DNA from: an uncultured Marinobacter sp.
Lineage (GTDB): Bacteria > Pseudomonadota > Gammaproteobacteria > Pseudomonadales > Oleiphilaceae
Direction of reading: 5' to 3'
Assembly (NCBI RefSeq): GCF_913055835.1
Contig: NZ_CAJXKQ010000001.1
Span: 124,001-188,000, forward strand
Length of the DNA stretch: 64,000 nt
Both the position numbers and the translations under genes were made by a program. Under the pieces are notes generated by a model. It saw nothing but the letters and a program-made list of their open reading frames with translations. It ran no database searches and was not told the DNA's origin. Below are positions 53,109-61,987 of the stretch, piece after piece. The stretch's first letter is position 1; each line of letters opens with the position of its first letter.

Positions 53109-53891
53109 ATGCCCACAGAAATTGCATCGGTCTCCTCGAAGGTAATCAAAGGCATTAAAACCGGTATTATCGCCCTGGCCTTGTCGGCCACTGGTCAACC
53201 GGCTTTTGCAGCCGAGCGTCTTTATATCTTCACGGAAAACTACCCGCCCTATAATGCTTCGGAAACCGGAAAAGGCTTTGCCCATAACGAAGACGACATT
53301 ACCGGCATCTGCACGGACATGGTCAAAGCAATGCTTTCCCGGGTCGACTATGACTACGTAATGAAAATGCGGGATTGGAGTTACGCCTATAACTGGGTAC
53401 AGGATCGGGAAAATCATGGGCTTTTCTGTACCGCACGCACCGAGCAGCGGGAAGACCAGTTTCAGTGGGTAGGCCCTCTGGCATCCATCAAATGGACGCT
53501 GTTTGCCGCACCGGATTCCGACATCACCCTTAGCTCCCTGGAAGAGGCCAAAGACCTGAGAATAGCCGGTTACAAGGGCGATGTGATGTCCGAGTACCTG
53601 GTCGATCAGGGCTTTAATGTCATCATGGGCATTTCCGGTGATGTAAATACCCGTCGCCTGACTCTGGGGCAGGCGGACTTATGGGTCACTGATGGCCTGG
53701 TAGGTCCTCTGGTGGCAAAAGAAGAGCACGGGATTACCGGGCTGCAGCCGGTGCTGGTCTTCCGTGAAACGCCTATGTATCTGGCCTTCAGCAACAATAC
53801 CGATCCGGCGGTGATTGAAGATCTCCAGCAGGCGCTGGATAAAGCCCGTGAAGCCGGAGATATCGACAGGATCGCAGCCAGCTACGAGTAA
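53109..53891 (+). CDS. Periplasmic solute-binding protein, family 3-like, orphan
   Basis: A 260-residue exported protein. A signal peptide ends near GQPAFAA (about residues 29-34). The mature part ERLYIFTENYPPYN, the GICTDMVKAML helix, and FCTARTEQREDQFQWVGPL match bacterial extracellular solute-binding proteins of family 3. No permease or ATPase gene is nearby, so it is an orphan binding protein; it could serve a distant transporter or a receptor. The ligand is unknown. A 201-base gap without recognisable features precedes it. Confidence 0.8.
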   Translation: MPTEIASVSSKVIKGIKTGIIALALSATGQPAFAAERLYIFTENYPPYNASETGKGFAHNEDDITGICTDMVKAMLSRVDYDYVMKMRDWSYAYNWVQDRENHGLFCTARTEQREDQFQWVGPLASIKWTLFAAPDSDITLSSLEEAKDLRIAGYKGDVMSEYLVDQGFNVIMGISGDVNTRRLTLGQADLWVTDGLVGPLVAKEEHGITGLQPVLVFRETPMYLAFSNNTDPAVIEDLQQALDKAREAGDIDRIAASYE

Positions 53892-54042
53892 AAGCTCATG
53901 CGGGAAAAGCAGATAAGTGGTATTCGCTATGCCTGAAAGCCGTGTGTGAGCAAAAAATGATCTACACTCCCGGGTAGAACGTTGCTAAATGGCGGGTCTG
54001 ATTTCCGTCTGCCCGCTCATCGATCGAACGGGAGGATCGACT

Positions 54043-54267
54043 ATGGAAGATCCGAAAACGGTTATTACCAAAGAGCCACGCAAGAGTCTGATCATTCTTT
54101 TCCTGTCAGCGATGTACAGCATCATCATCGGTATTGTGGTGCTGATCGGCCTGGGCAGTGGAGACACCCAGATGGCCGAAGGGGCAGGATGGGTACTGAT
54201 CGTGTGTGGCGTTGCCAGTCTTGTCTATTATTTCCTGGCCCGCAAGCAGACACCCCCGCTCAAGTAG
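54043..54267 (+). CDS. Small inner-membrane protein of unknown function
   Basis: A 74-residue protein with two hydrophobic segments (LIILFLSAMYSIIIGIVVLIG at about 14-34 and GAGWVLIVCGVASLVYYF at about 45-62, given as family-free descriptions). I do not recognise a family. ATG 54043 follows GGGAGG by seven bases, which is strong support; a longer in-frame start at 53989 has none. It ends ten bases before the converging DUF2244 gene and is followed by a terminator hairpin. Confidence 0.65.
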   Translation: MEDPKTVITKEPRKSLIILFLSAMYSIIIGIVVLIGLGSGDTQMAEGAGWVLIVCGVASLVYYFLARKQTPPLK

Positions 54268-54277
54268 CAGAAATGTC

Positions 54278-54790
54278 TCAGAACCAGAGCCCGATCTGCG
54301 GATCGGGCTCTTTGCGTTCTATCAGCAGTCCTTTTTGTTCGAGCATGCCAATGAGCTTCTGAGTGTCCTCAATGTTAAGGAAGCCACCAATCGATACTTC
54401 GGTATCCCGATGGGTGAGCGACAGCTTCGCCGGCGTGAACGGGTGCGTTGGTGAGTGGATCTGAAGGCGCGAATAGCGGATCGGTAGCGTCCATTCCGCC
54501 TGCTTGCGCTTTCTGCCTTTCTCCAGATGAATGTCGTTATTGTCGATGGACAAAACCTCCTGCCGTTGGCATTCGCGAGAGGTAAGGTAGATGCCGCAGG
54601 CAAGCGCAATAAGCTCCAGGCCGGCAAATGGGATGATCACCCAGGCGCCCATGAGCGTGAACCCTGTGGCTATCAGGGCTGAAAGAATAAACAGGGCGGC
54701 CCAGATTCTGACATTGCCATGCCAGCTCAGTGAACGGTTGGGGGTAAGAACCAGCCTGAAGCCGTCCGGATGTGGCAAGCGTTCCACCAT
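54278..54790 (-). CDS. DUF2244 membrane protein
   Basis: A 170-residue protein with two adjacent hydrophobic segments (about residues 30-70), followed by a cytoplasmic beta-rich domain with IDNNDIHLEKGRKRKQAEW. The arrangement, and the N-terminal FRLVLTPNRSLSWHG, fit the DUF2244 family, often found near cytochrome oxidase genes but here isolated. Function unknown. The terminator hairpin of the converging gene overlaps its last codons. Confidence 0.75.
   Translation of the reverse strand: MVERLPHPDGFRLVLTPNRSLSWHGNVRIWAALFILSALIATGFTLMGAWVIIPFAGLELIALACGIYLTSRECQRQEVLSIDNNDIHLEKGRKRKQAEWTLPIRYSRLQIHSPTHPFTPAKLSLTHRDTEVSIGGFLNIEDTQKLIGMLEQKGLLIERKEPDPQIGLWF
54286..54313 (+). terminator. Terminator of the small membrane gene, inside the DUF2244 coding end
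   Basis: Perfect 11-base arms AGAGCCCGATC (54286-54296) and GATCGGGCTCT (54301-54311) with a TGCG loop and a short TTT. It lies 18 bases past the small gene's stop and encodes part of the C-terminus of the opposite-strand DUF2244 protein. Confidence 0.6.
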
Positions 54791-54859
54791 GGAATCTGCC
54801 TCAGTATTAACGCGCCGCTAGACTTGATGATAGTCAAATATACGGTGAATGCGACTGAA

Positions 54860-55651
54860 TCAGATCTGACAGTTGGCCGGGGGAACCCTCTCGAAAACCG
54901 AGCGGGCGGCAGCCAGCTGATTTTGCAGGGAGGCAATACGGGTATCGTGGTTCGGGTGGGTTGAGAGAAATTCCAGTGGTTGTGAGCCAGAAGCCTGCGC
55001 CATGTTCTGCCAGAGGCGAACGCTCTGGCCCGGCTCAAAGCCGGCCCGGGCCATGATTTCCAGCCCCATCAGATCTGCCTCCTCTTCATGGGCGCGACTG
55101 AACGGCAGAGTAATGCCCAGTTGGGCACCGATGCCGAGGGCCTGCTGGATCTGGTCTTCTGCAATTTCACTTTCGGTGAACAGGCCGACGAGGAGCATGC
55201 CTGCCTGCAGGCCCAGTTGCTGGGTTAAACGTTCATTGCCATGGTCAGCAAGAACGTGAGCAATTTCATGCCCAATGACGGTGGCCAGCTGCGCCTGGTT
55301 TTCCGCGAGCTGCAGTAGCCCTGAATGCACGCCAATCTTGCCTCCGGGCAGGGCGAAAGCGTTAGGTGTGGGGTTCTCAAAGACGGCTACTTCCCAGGAT
55401 TGGGGCATCGGTGCCCCGGGGTATTCTGTATGGGCCGCAGTGACCAGGGCCTCGGTAATGCATTTTACCAGGCGGTTGACGTCTGGCCTTGTGATTACCG
55501 CGTTCTGCTGCTTCATCTGCTCGAAGCTGTCCTGGCCCATGTCCGCCAGAACAGCGTCGGGAACCAGGGCCAGTCGGTTCCGGCCGGTGGGAGATTCCTG
55601 GCAGCCGGTCAGGAACACCAGGGCTGCAAGACTCAGAATCAGCGCCTTCAA
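54860..55651 (-). CDS. M48-family metalloprotease lipoprotein
   Basis: A 263-residue lipoprotein. The lipobox LTGC gives Cys17 as the acylated residue. The M48 zinc motif is GHEIAHVLADH, and the third ligand is in EEEADLMGLEIMARAG. NAFALPGGKIGVHSGLL is a typical upstream block. LoiP/YcaL-type proteins of this kind act at the outer membrane in protein quality control. It lies 18 bases after the response regulator gene on the same strand. Confidence 0.9.
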   Translation of the reverse strand: MKALILSLAALVFLTGCQESPTGRNRLALVPDAVLADMGQDSFEQMKQQNAVITRPDVNRLVKCITEALVTAAHTEYPGAPMPQSWEVAVFENPTPNAFALPGGKIGVHSGLLQLAENQAQLATVIGHEIAHVLADHGNERLTQQLGLQAGMLLVGLFTESEIAEDQIQQALGIGAQLGITLPFSRAHEEEADLMGLEIMARAGFEPGQSVRLWQNMAQASGSQPLEFLSTHPNHDTRIASLQNQLAAARSVFERVPPANCQI

Positions 55652-55669
55652 TCAGAACTCCATCGTCTC

Positions 55670-56365
55670 TCAGGAGGGTGGGTTTGGGGCACGGTATCGT
55701 CGCTCCGGGCGTCCGACACTACCATAGGTCACTTCGGCGGACAGCTCTTCTGTACCCACCAGGTATTCCAGATAACGCCGGGCGGTTGTTCGGGAGGCTC
55801 CGATGGCGCCACCCACATCCTCGGCACTCAGATGGCTGCCCTTTGCCATCACCGCCCGGATCTTGTCCAGGGTGAGGGCATCAATTCCCTTGGGCAAACG
55901 CTGTTCTGTGCCCTGGGTGCTTTCGCTGCTGGTTCTTGGAAGCAGAGCATCCACCTCCTTCTGCGCAACATGGTGCAGTGATGACAAGCGCTCCATGTGG
56001 TCGCGGTAGCGGTTGACCGCCTCCTGCAAACGCTCGAAAACCAGGGGTTTCAATATGTAGTCGAAAACACCGCCTCTCAGAGCGCTGCGCAAGGTTTCAA
56101 CCTCCTTGGCGGCGGTTATCAGAATGACATCGCTACCGCTGTCTTCAGCCCGCAGTTCGCGAAGCAGTTCGAGTCCATTGCCATCGGGAAAGTAAACATC
56201 CAGCAGAATCAGATCCGGTGTCAGTATCTCGATCTGGTCCCGGGCATCCGCAAGACTATGGGCGATGCCGCAAAGTTCAACGTCTTCCAAACGTTCAACA
56301 AAACGTCGCTGTATTTCGGCGATTTTCCGGTCATCCTCGACGATCAGCAGGCGAATGGTGGTCAA
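55670..56365 (-). CDS. CitB/DcuR-type response regulator
   Basis: A 231-residue regulator. The receiver domain has Glu10-Asp11-Asp12 and phosphoacceptor Asp56 in LILLDVYFPDGNG. The C-terminal helix-turn-helix (LSAEDVGGAIGASRTTARRYLEYL) is of the CitB/DcuR type. It overlaps its sensor kinase by four bases. The divergent tctCBA genes are the likely targets, by analogy with tctDE-type control; this is inference. Confidence 0.9.
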   Translation of the reverse strand: MTTIRLLIVEDDRKIAEIQRRFVERLEDVELCGIAHSLADARDQIEILTPDLILLDVYFPDGNGLELLRELRAEDSGSDVILITAAKEVETLRSALRGGVFDYILKPLVFERLQEAVNRYRDHMERLSSLHHVAQKEVDALLPRTSSESTQGTEQRLPKGIDALTLDKIRAVMAKGSHLSAEDVGGAIGASRTTARRYLEYLVGTEELSAEVTYGSVGRPERRYRAPNPPS

Positions 56366-57981
56366 TGTTCGAACCTCCGCTCGGGCTTTTTCGGTAAGTA
56401 TAGGGTAAAGCGACTGCCGCCCTCGGGGATGTTATCGACCGTTACCGAGCCGCCCCAGTACCCCAGAAACTGTTGGACCAGATGCAGGCCATAGCCACGG
56501 GCTTCGCCTTCCTTACTGCTTACCCCTTTCTCGAAAATCCGCTGCCGTTCAGACTCCGGAATGCCGGGCCCCTGATCCTGGACTTCGAAAATCAGCTCCT
56601 GGCCGAGATCCGTCATCGAGAGTTGCACTCGCCCACCGGCACCTGTTTCAAGGCGCGTGGCATCCAGGGCGTTGTCGATCAGATTGCCAAGAACACTGAC
56701 TAGCTGATCCCGGGGCAGGGTGGCGGGCAGGTCTGCCATCTGACTGTCAGGATCAATGTCCAGCCGTAATCCCATCTCCCTGGCGCGATTGTATTTGCCG
56801 AGCAGGTACCCGGCGATAACCGGATCAGGCACGGCCTCCAGCAGCAGGTGAATAAGCGCCTGGTGGTCACTCACTTCACTGCCAATCAGATTCATTGCTT
56901 CTTCGGTAGCGCCGATCTGGATGAGCCCGGCAATGGTATGGAGTTTGTTCGAATATTCGTGGGTCTGGCTGCGCAGGGTATCCGCATATTGCTGAATCCG
57001 CGTGAGCTGATGGCTGACCTGGTCCAGTTCATTGCGCAACCGGAAGCTGGCAACCACACCAATGATCTCGTCGCCCTGTCGAACAGGTAACCGATTCACC
57101 ACCATCTGGCGACCACGCAGCCAGATCTCCCGGTCGAAATCCGGGTGGCCGGATTCCAGCACAGACATCAGGCTGCTTTCCGGAAGAACCTCCAGAATCG
57201 GGCGGCCGGCAAGTGGGTTGTCGGTTGGCAAGTCCAGTGTTTCATAGGCGGCACGGTTTGCTGTGGTGATTATGCCGTCCCGATTGACCGCAATGATCCC
57301 TTCCCGCACAGACTGGAGTGTTGCCTCCCGCTCCCGAAACAGCCGGGCGATTTCTTCAGGCTCCAGACCGAAGATGGCCTGTTTGAATCGGCCGGCGATG
57401 ACAATGGCCGACAGGATGGTGACCAGCAGCATCAGCCCGACCACGCCATAGAGCACCAGGTTGTAGCGCTGAATGGTAGCTTCGACCTGCTCAAGGCTGT
57501 AGCCGACCGACACGATTCCAACGATCTCTCCGGTTTCAGGAACCGTTACGGGCGCCTTACCGCGCATGGATTCGCCAAGACTGCCTCTGGCCAGGGCCAC
57601 ATAAGCGTTGCCTTCCACAAGGGCCTTGCGGCCGAAGTCGCCATCATCGTCACCCATAGAGTGGCCAATGCGGCTTGCGTCAGGATGGGCCAGGCGAATG
57701 GCTTCATGATCGCCAATGACAATAAACAAGGCCTGGTTGGTATCGGTCAGGCGCGTGGCAAGGCGGTTCAGTCCGTTTACATCCCGGGAACGCACGCCAT
57801 CAATCACGGCGGGGGTGGCGGCCACGGTCTTCGCGACCATCAGAGCCCGCTGGCCGATCTCATCGTACAGGGAATCGCTGAGGTAATAGCCGGCAAAGCC
57901 ACCAATTAGCATGGTTTGCAGCGCGCCCAGCAGACCCAGTGTAAGGATCATTCGGGTTTTGAGTTTGGTTTTTCGAAACAC
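56362..57981 (-). CDS. CitA/DcuS-type sensor histidine kinase
   Basis: A 539-residue membrane kinase. TM1 (about residues 13-33) and TM2 (about 172-193) flank a periplasmic PAS-like (sCache) sensor domain with RLAHPDASRIG and GIVSVGYSLEQ. A cytoplasmic PAS domain (about 220-320) follows. The phosphoacceptor is His341 in THEYSNKLHTIAGL, and the HATPase domain has NLIDNALDAT and GYGLHLVQQF. Family members sense citrate or C4-dicarboxylates. It is divergent from tctCBA with a 246-base gap, in which I see no clear promoter. Confidence 0.92.
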   Translation of the reverse strand: MFRKTKLKTRMILTLGLLGALQTMLIGGFAGYYLSDSLYDEIGQRALMVAKTVAATPAVIDGVRSRDVNGLNRLATRLTDTNQALFIVIGDHEAIRLAHPDASRIGHSMGDDDGDFGRKALVEGNAYVALARGSLGESMRGKAPVTVPETGEIVGIVSVGYSLEQVEATIQRYNLVLYGVVGLMLLVTILSAIVIAGRFKQAIFGLEPEEIARLFREREATLQSVREGIIAVNRDGIITTANRAAYETLDLPTDNPLAGRPILEVLPESSLMSVLESGHPDFDREIWLRGRQMVVNRLPVRQGDEIIGVVASFRLRNELDQVSHQLTRIQQYADTLRSQTHEYSNKLHTIAGLIQIGATEEAMNLIGSEVSDHQALIHLLLEAVPDPVIAGYLLGKYNRAREMGLRLDIDPDSQMADLPATLPRDQLVSVLGNLIDNALDATRLETGAGGRVQLSMTDLGQELIFEVQDQGPGIPESERQRIFEKGVSSKEGEARGYGLHLVQQFLGYWGGSVTVDNIPEGGSRFTLYLPKKPERRFEH

Positions 57982-58227
57982 GGTTGGTCATGGCTTGTTG
58001 TCGTTTGGTTGTCAGGGTACTGCATGATCGCCCGGGTTGCCCGTAATCAATATGAACAAAATGCCCGTTAAGCCCTTTAAAGGCGTTACTTGCACAAGCT
58101 TCCGGGTCTCGGGTTTCACCTATTAACCTGCCTGCAATCGCTCCTCTGGCCTGCCATAGCCAGGGACCCGGCCAACACGGTCCTGCCTCAGGAGTGATCA
58201 CAAAAACAAGTTGATGAGGTGACAACC

Positions 58228-59205
58228 ATGATGATCAAGCGAACCCTGTCTTTTGTGGCGGCTGCGGCCGTCTCCATGTCTGCCATGGCCTGGCAGCCCT
58301 CCGGAAAAGTGGAATGTCTCGCCCCGGCTGATCCCGGCGGCGGTTGGGATTTCACCTGCCGCAGTGTCGGCAATGTGTTGCAGGACCTCAGCCTGGTTGA
58401 CGGCAGCGTGCAGACCGTAAACATGGCTGGCGCAGGCGGTGGCGTGGCCTATGCACACACTGTGAGCAAGCGTGCAGAAGACGACAAGCTGCTGGTGGCC
58501 GCTTCAACGGCGACCACAACCCGCCTGGCCCAGAAGCAGTTCCCGGGTATGAACGCGGATATGGTCACCTGGGTCGGGGCCCTGGGGGCCGATTACGGCA
58601 TCATCGCTGTTGGCAAGGACTCCGAATACCAGAACCTCAGCGAGTTGATGGACGCTGTGAAAGCCAACCCGAAATCCGTGAAATTCGCCGGTGGCAGCGC
58701 CCGTGGCGGCTGGGACCATCTCAAGGTGCTGATTGCGGCCAAGGCGGCGGGCGCCGACAAGCTCCCCTCGATTCCCTACCTTTCCTACAACAACGGCGGT
58801 GAGGCCATGAGCCAGGTTGTTGGTGGGCAAGTGGATGCGTTCACCGGAGATATTTCCGAAGCCACCGGCTTTCTCGAGTCCGGTGACCTGAGGGTCGTCG
58901 CAGTGCTTTCCGAGGAACGTCTGCCTGGAAAGTTCAGCGACCTTCCAACGGCAAAAGAGCAGGGTATTGATGCAGTTGGCCCGAACTGGCGTGGCTTCTA
59001 TATGCCCAAAGGCGCCAGCGAGGAGGCCAAGTCCTATTGGGTGGATGCTGTCGATACGCTGTACGCCAGTGAGCAGTGGAAAAAGGTTATGAAGAGCAAT
59101 GGCCTGATTCCGTTCCACCCGCCGGCGAGCAAGTTCGACGAATTCGTCCGCAACCAGGTGCAGGACATTGAGAACCTCTCACGTGAAATAGGACTCCTCA
59201 AATGA
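58228..59205 (+). CDS. tctC: Tripartite tricarboxylate transporter, binding protein TctC
   Basis: A 325-residue periplasmic binding protein of the TctC family. The signal peptide ends near SAMA at about residue 20. WQPSGKVECLAPADPGGGWD at the mature start is typical: these proteins hold a di- or tricarboxylate through a P-G-G-G-D loop. ATG 58228 follows GAGG by eight bases; an in-frame GTG at 58219 lies on that site. Four bases overlap tctB. Confidence 0.92.
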   Translation: MMIKRTLSFVAAAAVSMSAMAWQPSGKVECLAPADPGGGWDFTCRSVGNVLQDLSLVDGSVQTVNMAGAGGGVAYAHTVSKRAEDDKLLVAASTATTTRLAQKQFPGMNADMVTWVGALGADYGIIAVGKDSEYQNLSELMDAVKANPKSVKFAGGSARGGWDHLKVLIAAKAAGADKLPSIPYLSYNNGGEAMSQVVGGQVDAFTGDISEATGFLESGDLRVVAVLSEERLPGKFSDLPTAKEQGIDAVGPNWRGFYMPKGASEEAKSYWVDAVDTLYASEQWKKVMKSNGLIPFHPPASKFDEFVRNQVQDIENLSREIGLLK

Positions 59206-59648
59206 CCAGTCTCGGTGATCGTATTCTCGGTCTGGGTCTACTTGTTCTCGCCGTTGCCTATGGCTGGGCCGCCCAACAGTGGCCTGAGCCTTTCGGTGGC
59301 GCCGAGACGGTAGGGCCGGAAACCTTTCCCACCATGCTGGCGGTCGTTCTGGTGGCCGGCAGCCTCTACCTGATGATCAAGCCGGATCCGGACGCCCAGT
59401 GGCCAGTCGGCAAATCAGCCTTTGAGCTTGTGATCTCGCTGGTGGTTCTTGTGGTCTACACGTTGCTGCTGGAGCCCCTCGGCTTCGTCATTGCCACTAC
59501 CCTGGCTGTGGGTACCCTCAGTTGGCGCATGGGCGCAGCGCCAAGGCCGGCATTTCTCACCGGCCTGCTGAGCGCTGTTGTGGTATTCGTGCTGTTCAAC
59601 TATGGCCTGTCCCTGAGTCTGCCTGCCGGCCTGCTGGAGGTGCACTGA
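59202..59648 (+). CDS. tctB: Tripartite tricarboxylate transporter, small membrane subunit TctB
   Basis: A 148-residue membrane protein with four hydrophobic segments, as usual for TctB. The FGGAETVGPETFPTMLAVVLV block after the first segment is family-typical. It works with TctA to import the carboxylate bound by TctC. It overlaps tctC by four bases and tctA by one. Confidence 0.88.
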   Translation: MTSLGDRILGLGLLVLAVAYGWAAQQWPEPFGGAETVGPETFPTMLAVVLVAGSLYLMIKPDPDAQWPVGKSAFELVISLVVLVVYTLLLEPLGFVIATTLAVGTLSWRMGAAPRPAFLTGLLSAVVVFVLFNYGLSLSLPAGLLEVH

Positions 59649-61174
59649 TGGAAACCCTGGGCTTCTTGATGGAGGGTTTTGCGGTAGCCCTGACTCCGTA
59701 TAACCTGATGTTTGCTCTGTTCGGTGCGTTCGTGGGCACGTTGATCGGGTGCCTGCCCGGTCTGGGGCCTGCTAATGGTGTCGCCATTCTTATCCCCCTG
59801 GCTTTCACCCTCGGCCTGCCGCCGGAAACCGCGATGATCCTGCTGACAGCAGTGTACGCCGGTGCCATGTATGGTGGCCGGATTTCCTCAATTCTGCTGA
59901 ACATTCCGGGTGATGAACCGGCGATGATGACCTGCCTGGATGGGTATCCCATGGCCCGGAAAGGGCGGGCAGCCGACGCCCTGGCAGTTTCCGCAATTGC
60001 ATCCTTCGCTGGCGGTCTGATTGGCACCATTGGCTTGATCATGCTGGCGCCGGTATTGGCCAGGTTTGCCCTTACCTTTGGGCCGGCCGAGTACTTTGCC
60101 CTGTTCCTGCTGGCCTTTGCCACGCTGGGCGGAATCACCGGCAAGAACCCGGTGAAAACCGTGGTCGCCGCCACCCTGGGGATCATGATCTCCACAGTGG
60201 GCATCGACATCTCGACCGGGACCCAGCGCTACACCTTTGGCGTGCTGGAGTTGTATGAGGGTATCGATTTCATTCTGGCCATTGTCGGGCTGTTTGCCAT
60301 CTCCGAGCTTCTGTTCTTTGTGGAATCCCGCATGGGACGGGGGCGAGACAAGATGAACGTGGGCAAACTGACACTGACCATGAAAGAGTTGGTGATGACG
60401 ATCCCCACCCAGCTGCGTGGTGGTGTGCTTGGCTTTATTTCCGGCGTTTTGCCCGGCGCAGGTGCCTCATTGGGCAGCTTTATCAGCTATACCCTCGAAA
60501 AGCAGGTGGTCGGTAAGAAAGGCAAGTTTGGAGAAGGTGACATTCGGGGTGTGGTCGCTCCCGAAGCCGGAAACAACGGTGCATCCTCTGGCGCCCTGGT
60601 GCCCATGCTGACCCTCGGGGTGCCGGGAAGCGGCACCACCGCGGTTCTGCTGGCGATGCTGATCTCCCTGAATATCACGCCGGGACCGCTGATGTTCACC
60701 CAGAATGCGGACATTGTCTGGGGTGTTATTGCCGCTCTGTTGATTGGCAACGTCCTGCTGCTGGTGTTGAACATTCCGCTGGTCGGCTTCTTCGTGAAGC
60801 TGCTCTCGGTGCCTCCGATGTATCTGCTGCCCATCGTTACCATGGTGGCGTTCGTTGGCATCTACTCCATCAGTCACAGCACCTTTGATCTGTACTTCAT
60901 GGTGGCCTTCGGCGTCGCCGGCTACTTCCTGCGCAAGCTGGAAATACCGCTGGTGCCGATCATCCTTGGCCTGCTCTTGGGGCCCGAGATGGAAAAGAAC
61001 CTTGGTCATGCCCTGGTGCTATCGGATGGCGAATGGAGCGTACTCTGGGCAAGTCCGCTGGCAATGGGGCTCTGGATCGTCGCAGGCCTGGGACTGATTC
61101 TGCCTTACCTGGTTGGTCCGCTGCTGCGTCGGCGAATGAATGCCGCCATGAAAGAGAGTCCGGTCAGCGATTAA
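59648..61174 (+). CDS. tctA: Tripartite tricarboxylate transporter, large membrane subunit TctA
   Basis: A 508-residue permease with about twelve hydrophobic segments. The family signature GCLPGLGPANGVAILIPL (about residues 34-51) and the central block VPGSGTTAVLLAMLI are clear. ATG 59648 shares a base with the tctB stop; a longer in-frame ORF beginning at 59522 lies inside tctB and is rejected. A terminator follows at 61219. Confidence 0.93.
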   Translation: METLGFLMEGFAVALTPYNLMFALFGAFVGTLIGCLPGLGPANGVAILIPLAFTLGLPPETAMILLTAVYAGAMYGGRISSILLNIPGDEPAMMTCLDGYPMARKGRAADALAVSAIASFAGGLIGTIGLIMLAPVLARFALTFGPAEYFALFLLAFATLGGITGKNPVKTVVAATLGIMISTVGIDISTGTQRYTFGVLELYEGIDFILAIVGLFAISELLFFVESRMGRGRDKMNVGKLTLTMKELVMTIPTQLRGGVLGFISGVLPGAGASLGSFISYTLEKQVVGKKGKFGEGDIRGVVAPEAGNNGASSGALVPMLTLGVPGSGTTAVLLAMLISLNITPGPLMFTQNADIVWGVIAALLIGNVLLLVLNIPLVGFFVKLLSVPPMYLLPIVTMVAFVGIYSISHSTFDLYFMVAFGVAGYFLRKLEIPLVPIILGLLLGPEMEKNLGHALVLSDGEWSVLWASPLAMGLWIVAGLGLILPYLVGPLLRRRMNAAMKESPVSD

Positions 61175-61218
61175 GCTTGCAGTATTTACGTCCACCTGAC
61201 GATCTGTTGTCAGTCTTT

Positions 61219-61245
61219 GCACCGGGCCATGCCCGGTGCTTTTTT
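61219..61245 (+). terminator. Intrinsic terminator of tctCBA
   Basis: Perfect nine-base arms GCACCGGGC (61219-61227) and GCCCGGTGC (61231-61239) with a CAT loop, followed by six T residues (61240-61245). It lies 45 bases past the tctA stop. Confidence 0.92.
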
Positions 61246-61253
61246 AGGTGGGG

Positions 61254-61856
61254 TCAGTCCGGCACATCGGTGACACTGTCGACCACCGCCGCGTAAAGGT
61301 CCCGCGTGGACGCCAGGGCGCCATCGTGCACCTCCTGGGCAGACAGTACCTTGCCGTTGGCCGCCTGCAACGGACGGGAGGCCGTCGCGCTGGCAACGAC
61401 CGTGGGCGCGTACCCGAGATTGAAGCCGCCGTGAGCGGTCGAGTTGACGCACATGTGGGTCATGAAGTCCGCAAGGATGATGTTCTTCACGCCTTTGGCT
61501 TTGAGTTGTTCATCGAGGTCCGTTTGCACAAACGAGTTCGGGAAGTTTTTGGTGATTACCGGCTCGCCCTCGATGGGCGCCACGATATCGGCTATGGCCC
61601 CGATGTGCTCGTTAATGTCATAGGGAGAGCCGGGGCCGGCATCGTGCCGGATGTGAAAGATCGGGATGCCCAGCGCCCGGGCTCTTTCCAGCAACTTTTT
61701 CCCTTCTTCCAGAGCGTTCTCGACCCCTTCAAGTTTCATTATGCCTTCCCGATAGGTGTTCTGGCAGTCGATCATGATCAGGGCGGATTCGGAAAGGCCT
61801 GAAGGCGTGTGGCCGAGGCCTTTAAGGTCTCTGAGGGTAGTGGAGGCTGTTGTCAT
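61254..61856 (-). CDS. Isochorismatase-family cysteine hydrolase
   Basis: A 200-residue hydrolase. The catalytic triad fits Asp30 in IMIDCQN, Lys in ITKNFPNSF, and Cys in FMTHMCVNSTA. The preceding residues LADF and the following GFNLGYAPTVV are typical of the YcaC/nicotinamidase-like group. The substrate is unknown. It converges on tctA and is divergent from the next oxidoreductase. Confidence 0.87.
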   Translation of the reverse strand: MTTASTTLRDLKGLGHTPSGLSESALIMIDCQNTYREGIMKLEGVENALEEGKKLLERARALGIPIFHIRHDAGPGSPYDINEHIGAIADIVAPIEGEPVITKNFPNSFVQTDLDEQLKAKGVKNIILADFMTHMCVNSTAHGGFNLGYAPTVVASATASRPLQAANGKVLSAQEVHDGALASTRDLYAAVVDSVTDVPD

Positions 61857-61987
61857 GGTTGTTCTCCTGTTGTTGGTCGCTACGGAATCTGTGCAACATG
61901 GGTTGGTCAGGTGTTACATACGACGATAAACCCGTTTCGATGGGTCTTTGGTAGGATGGTCGCAGAAAACGTTGGGGATGGGTTGAT

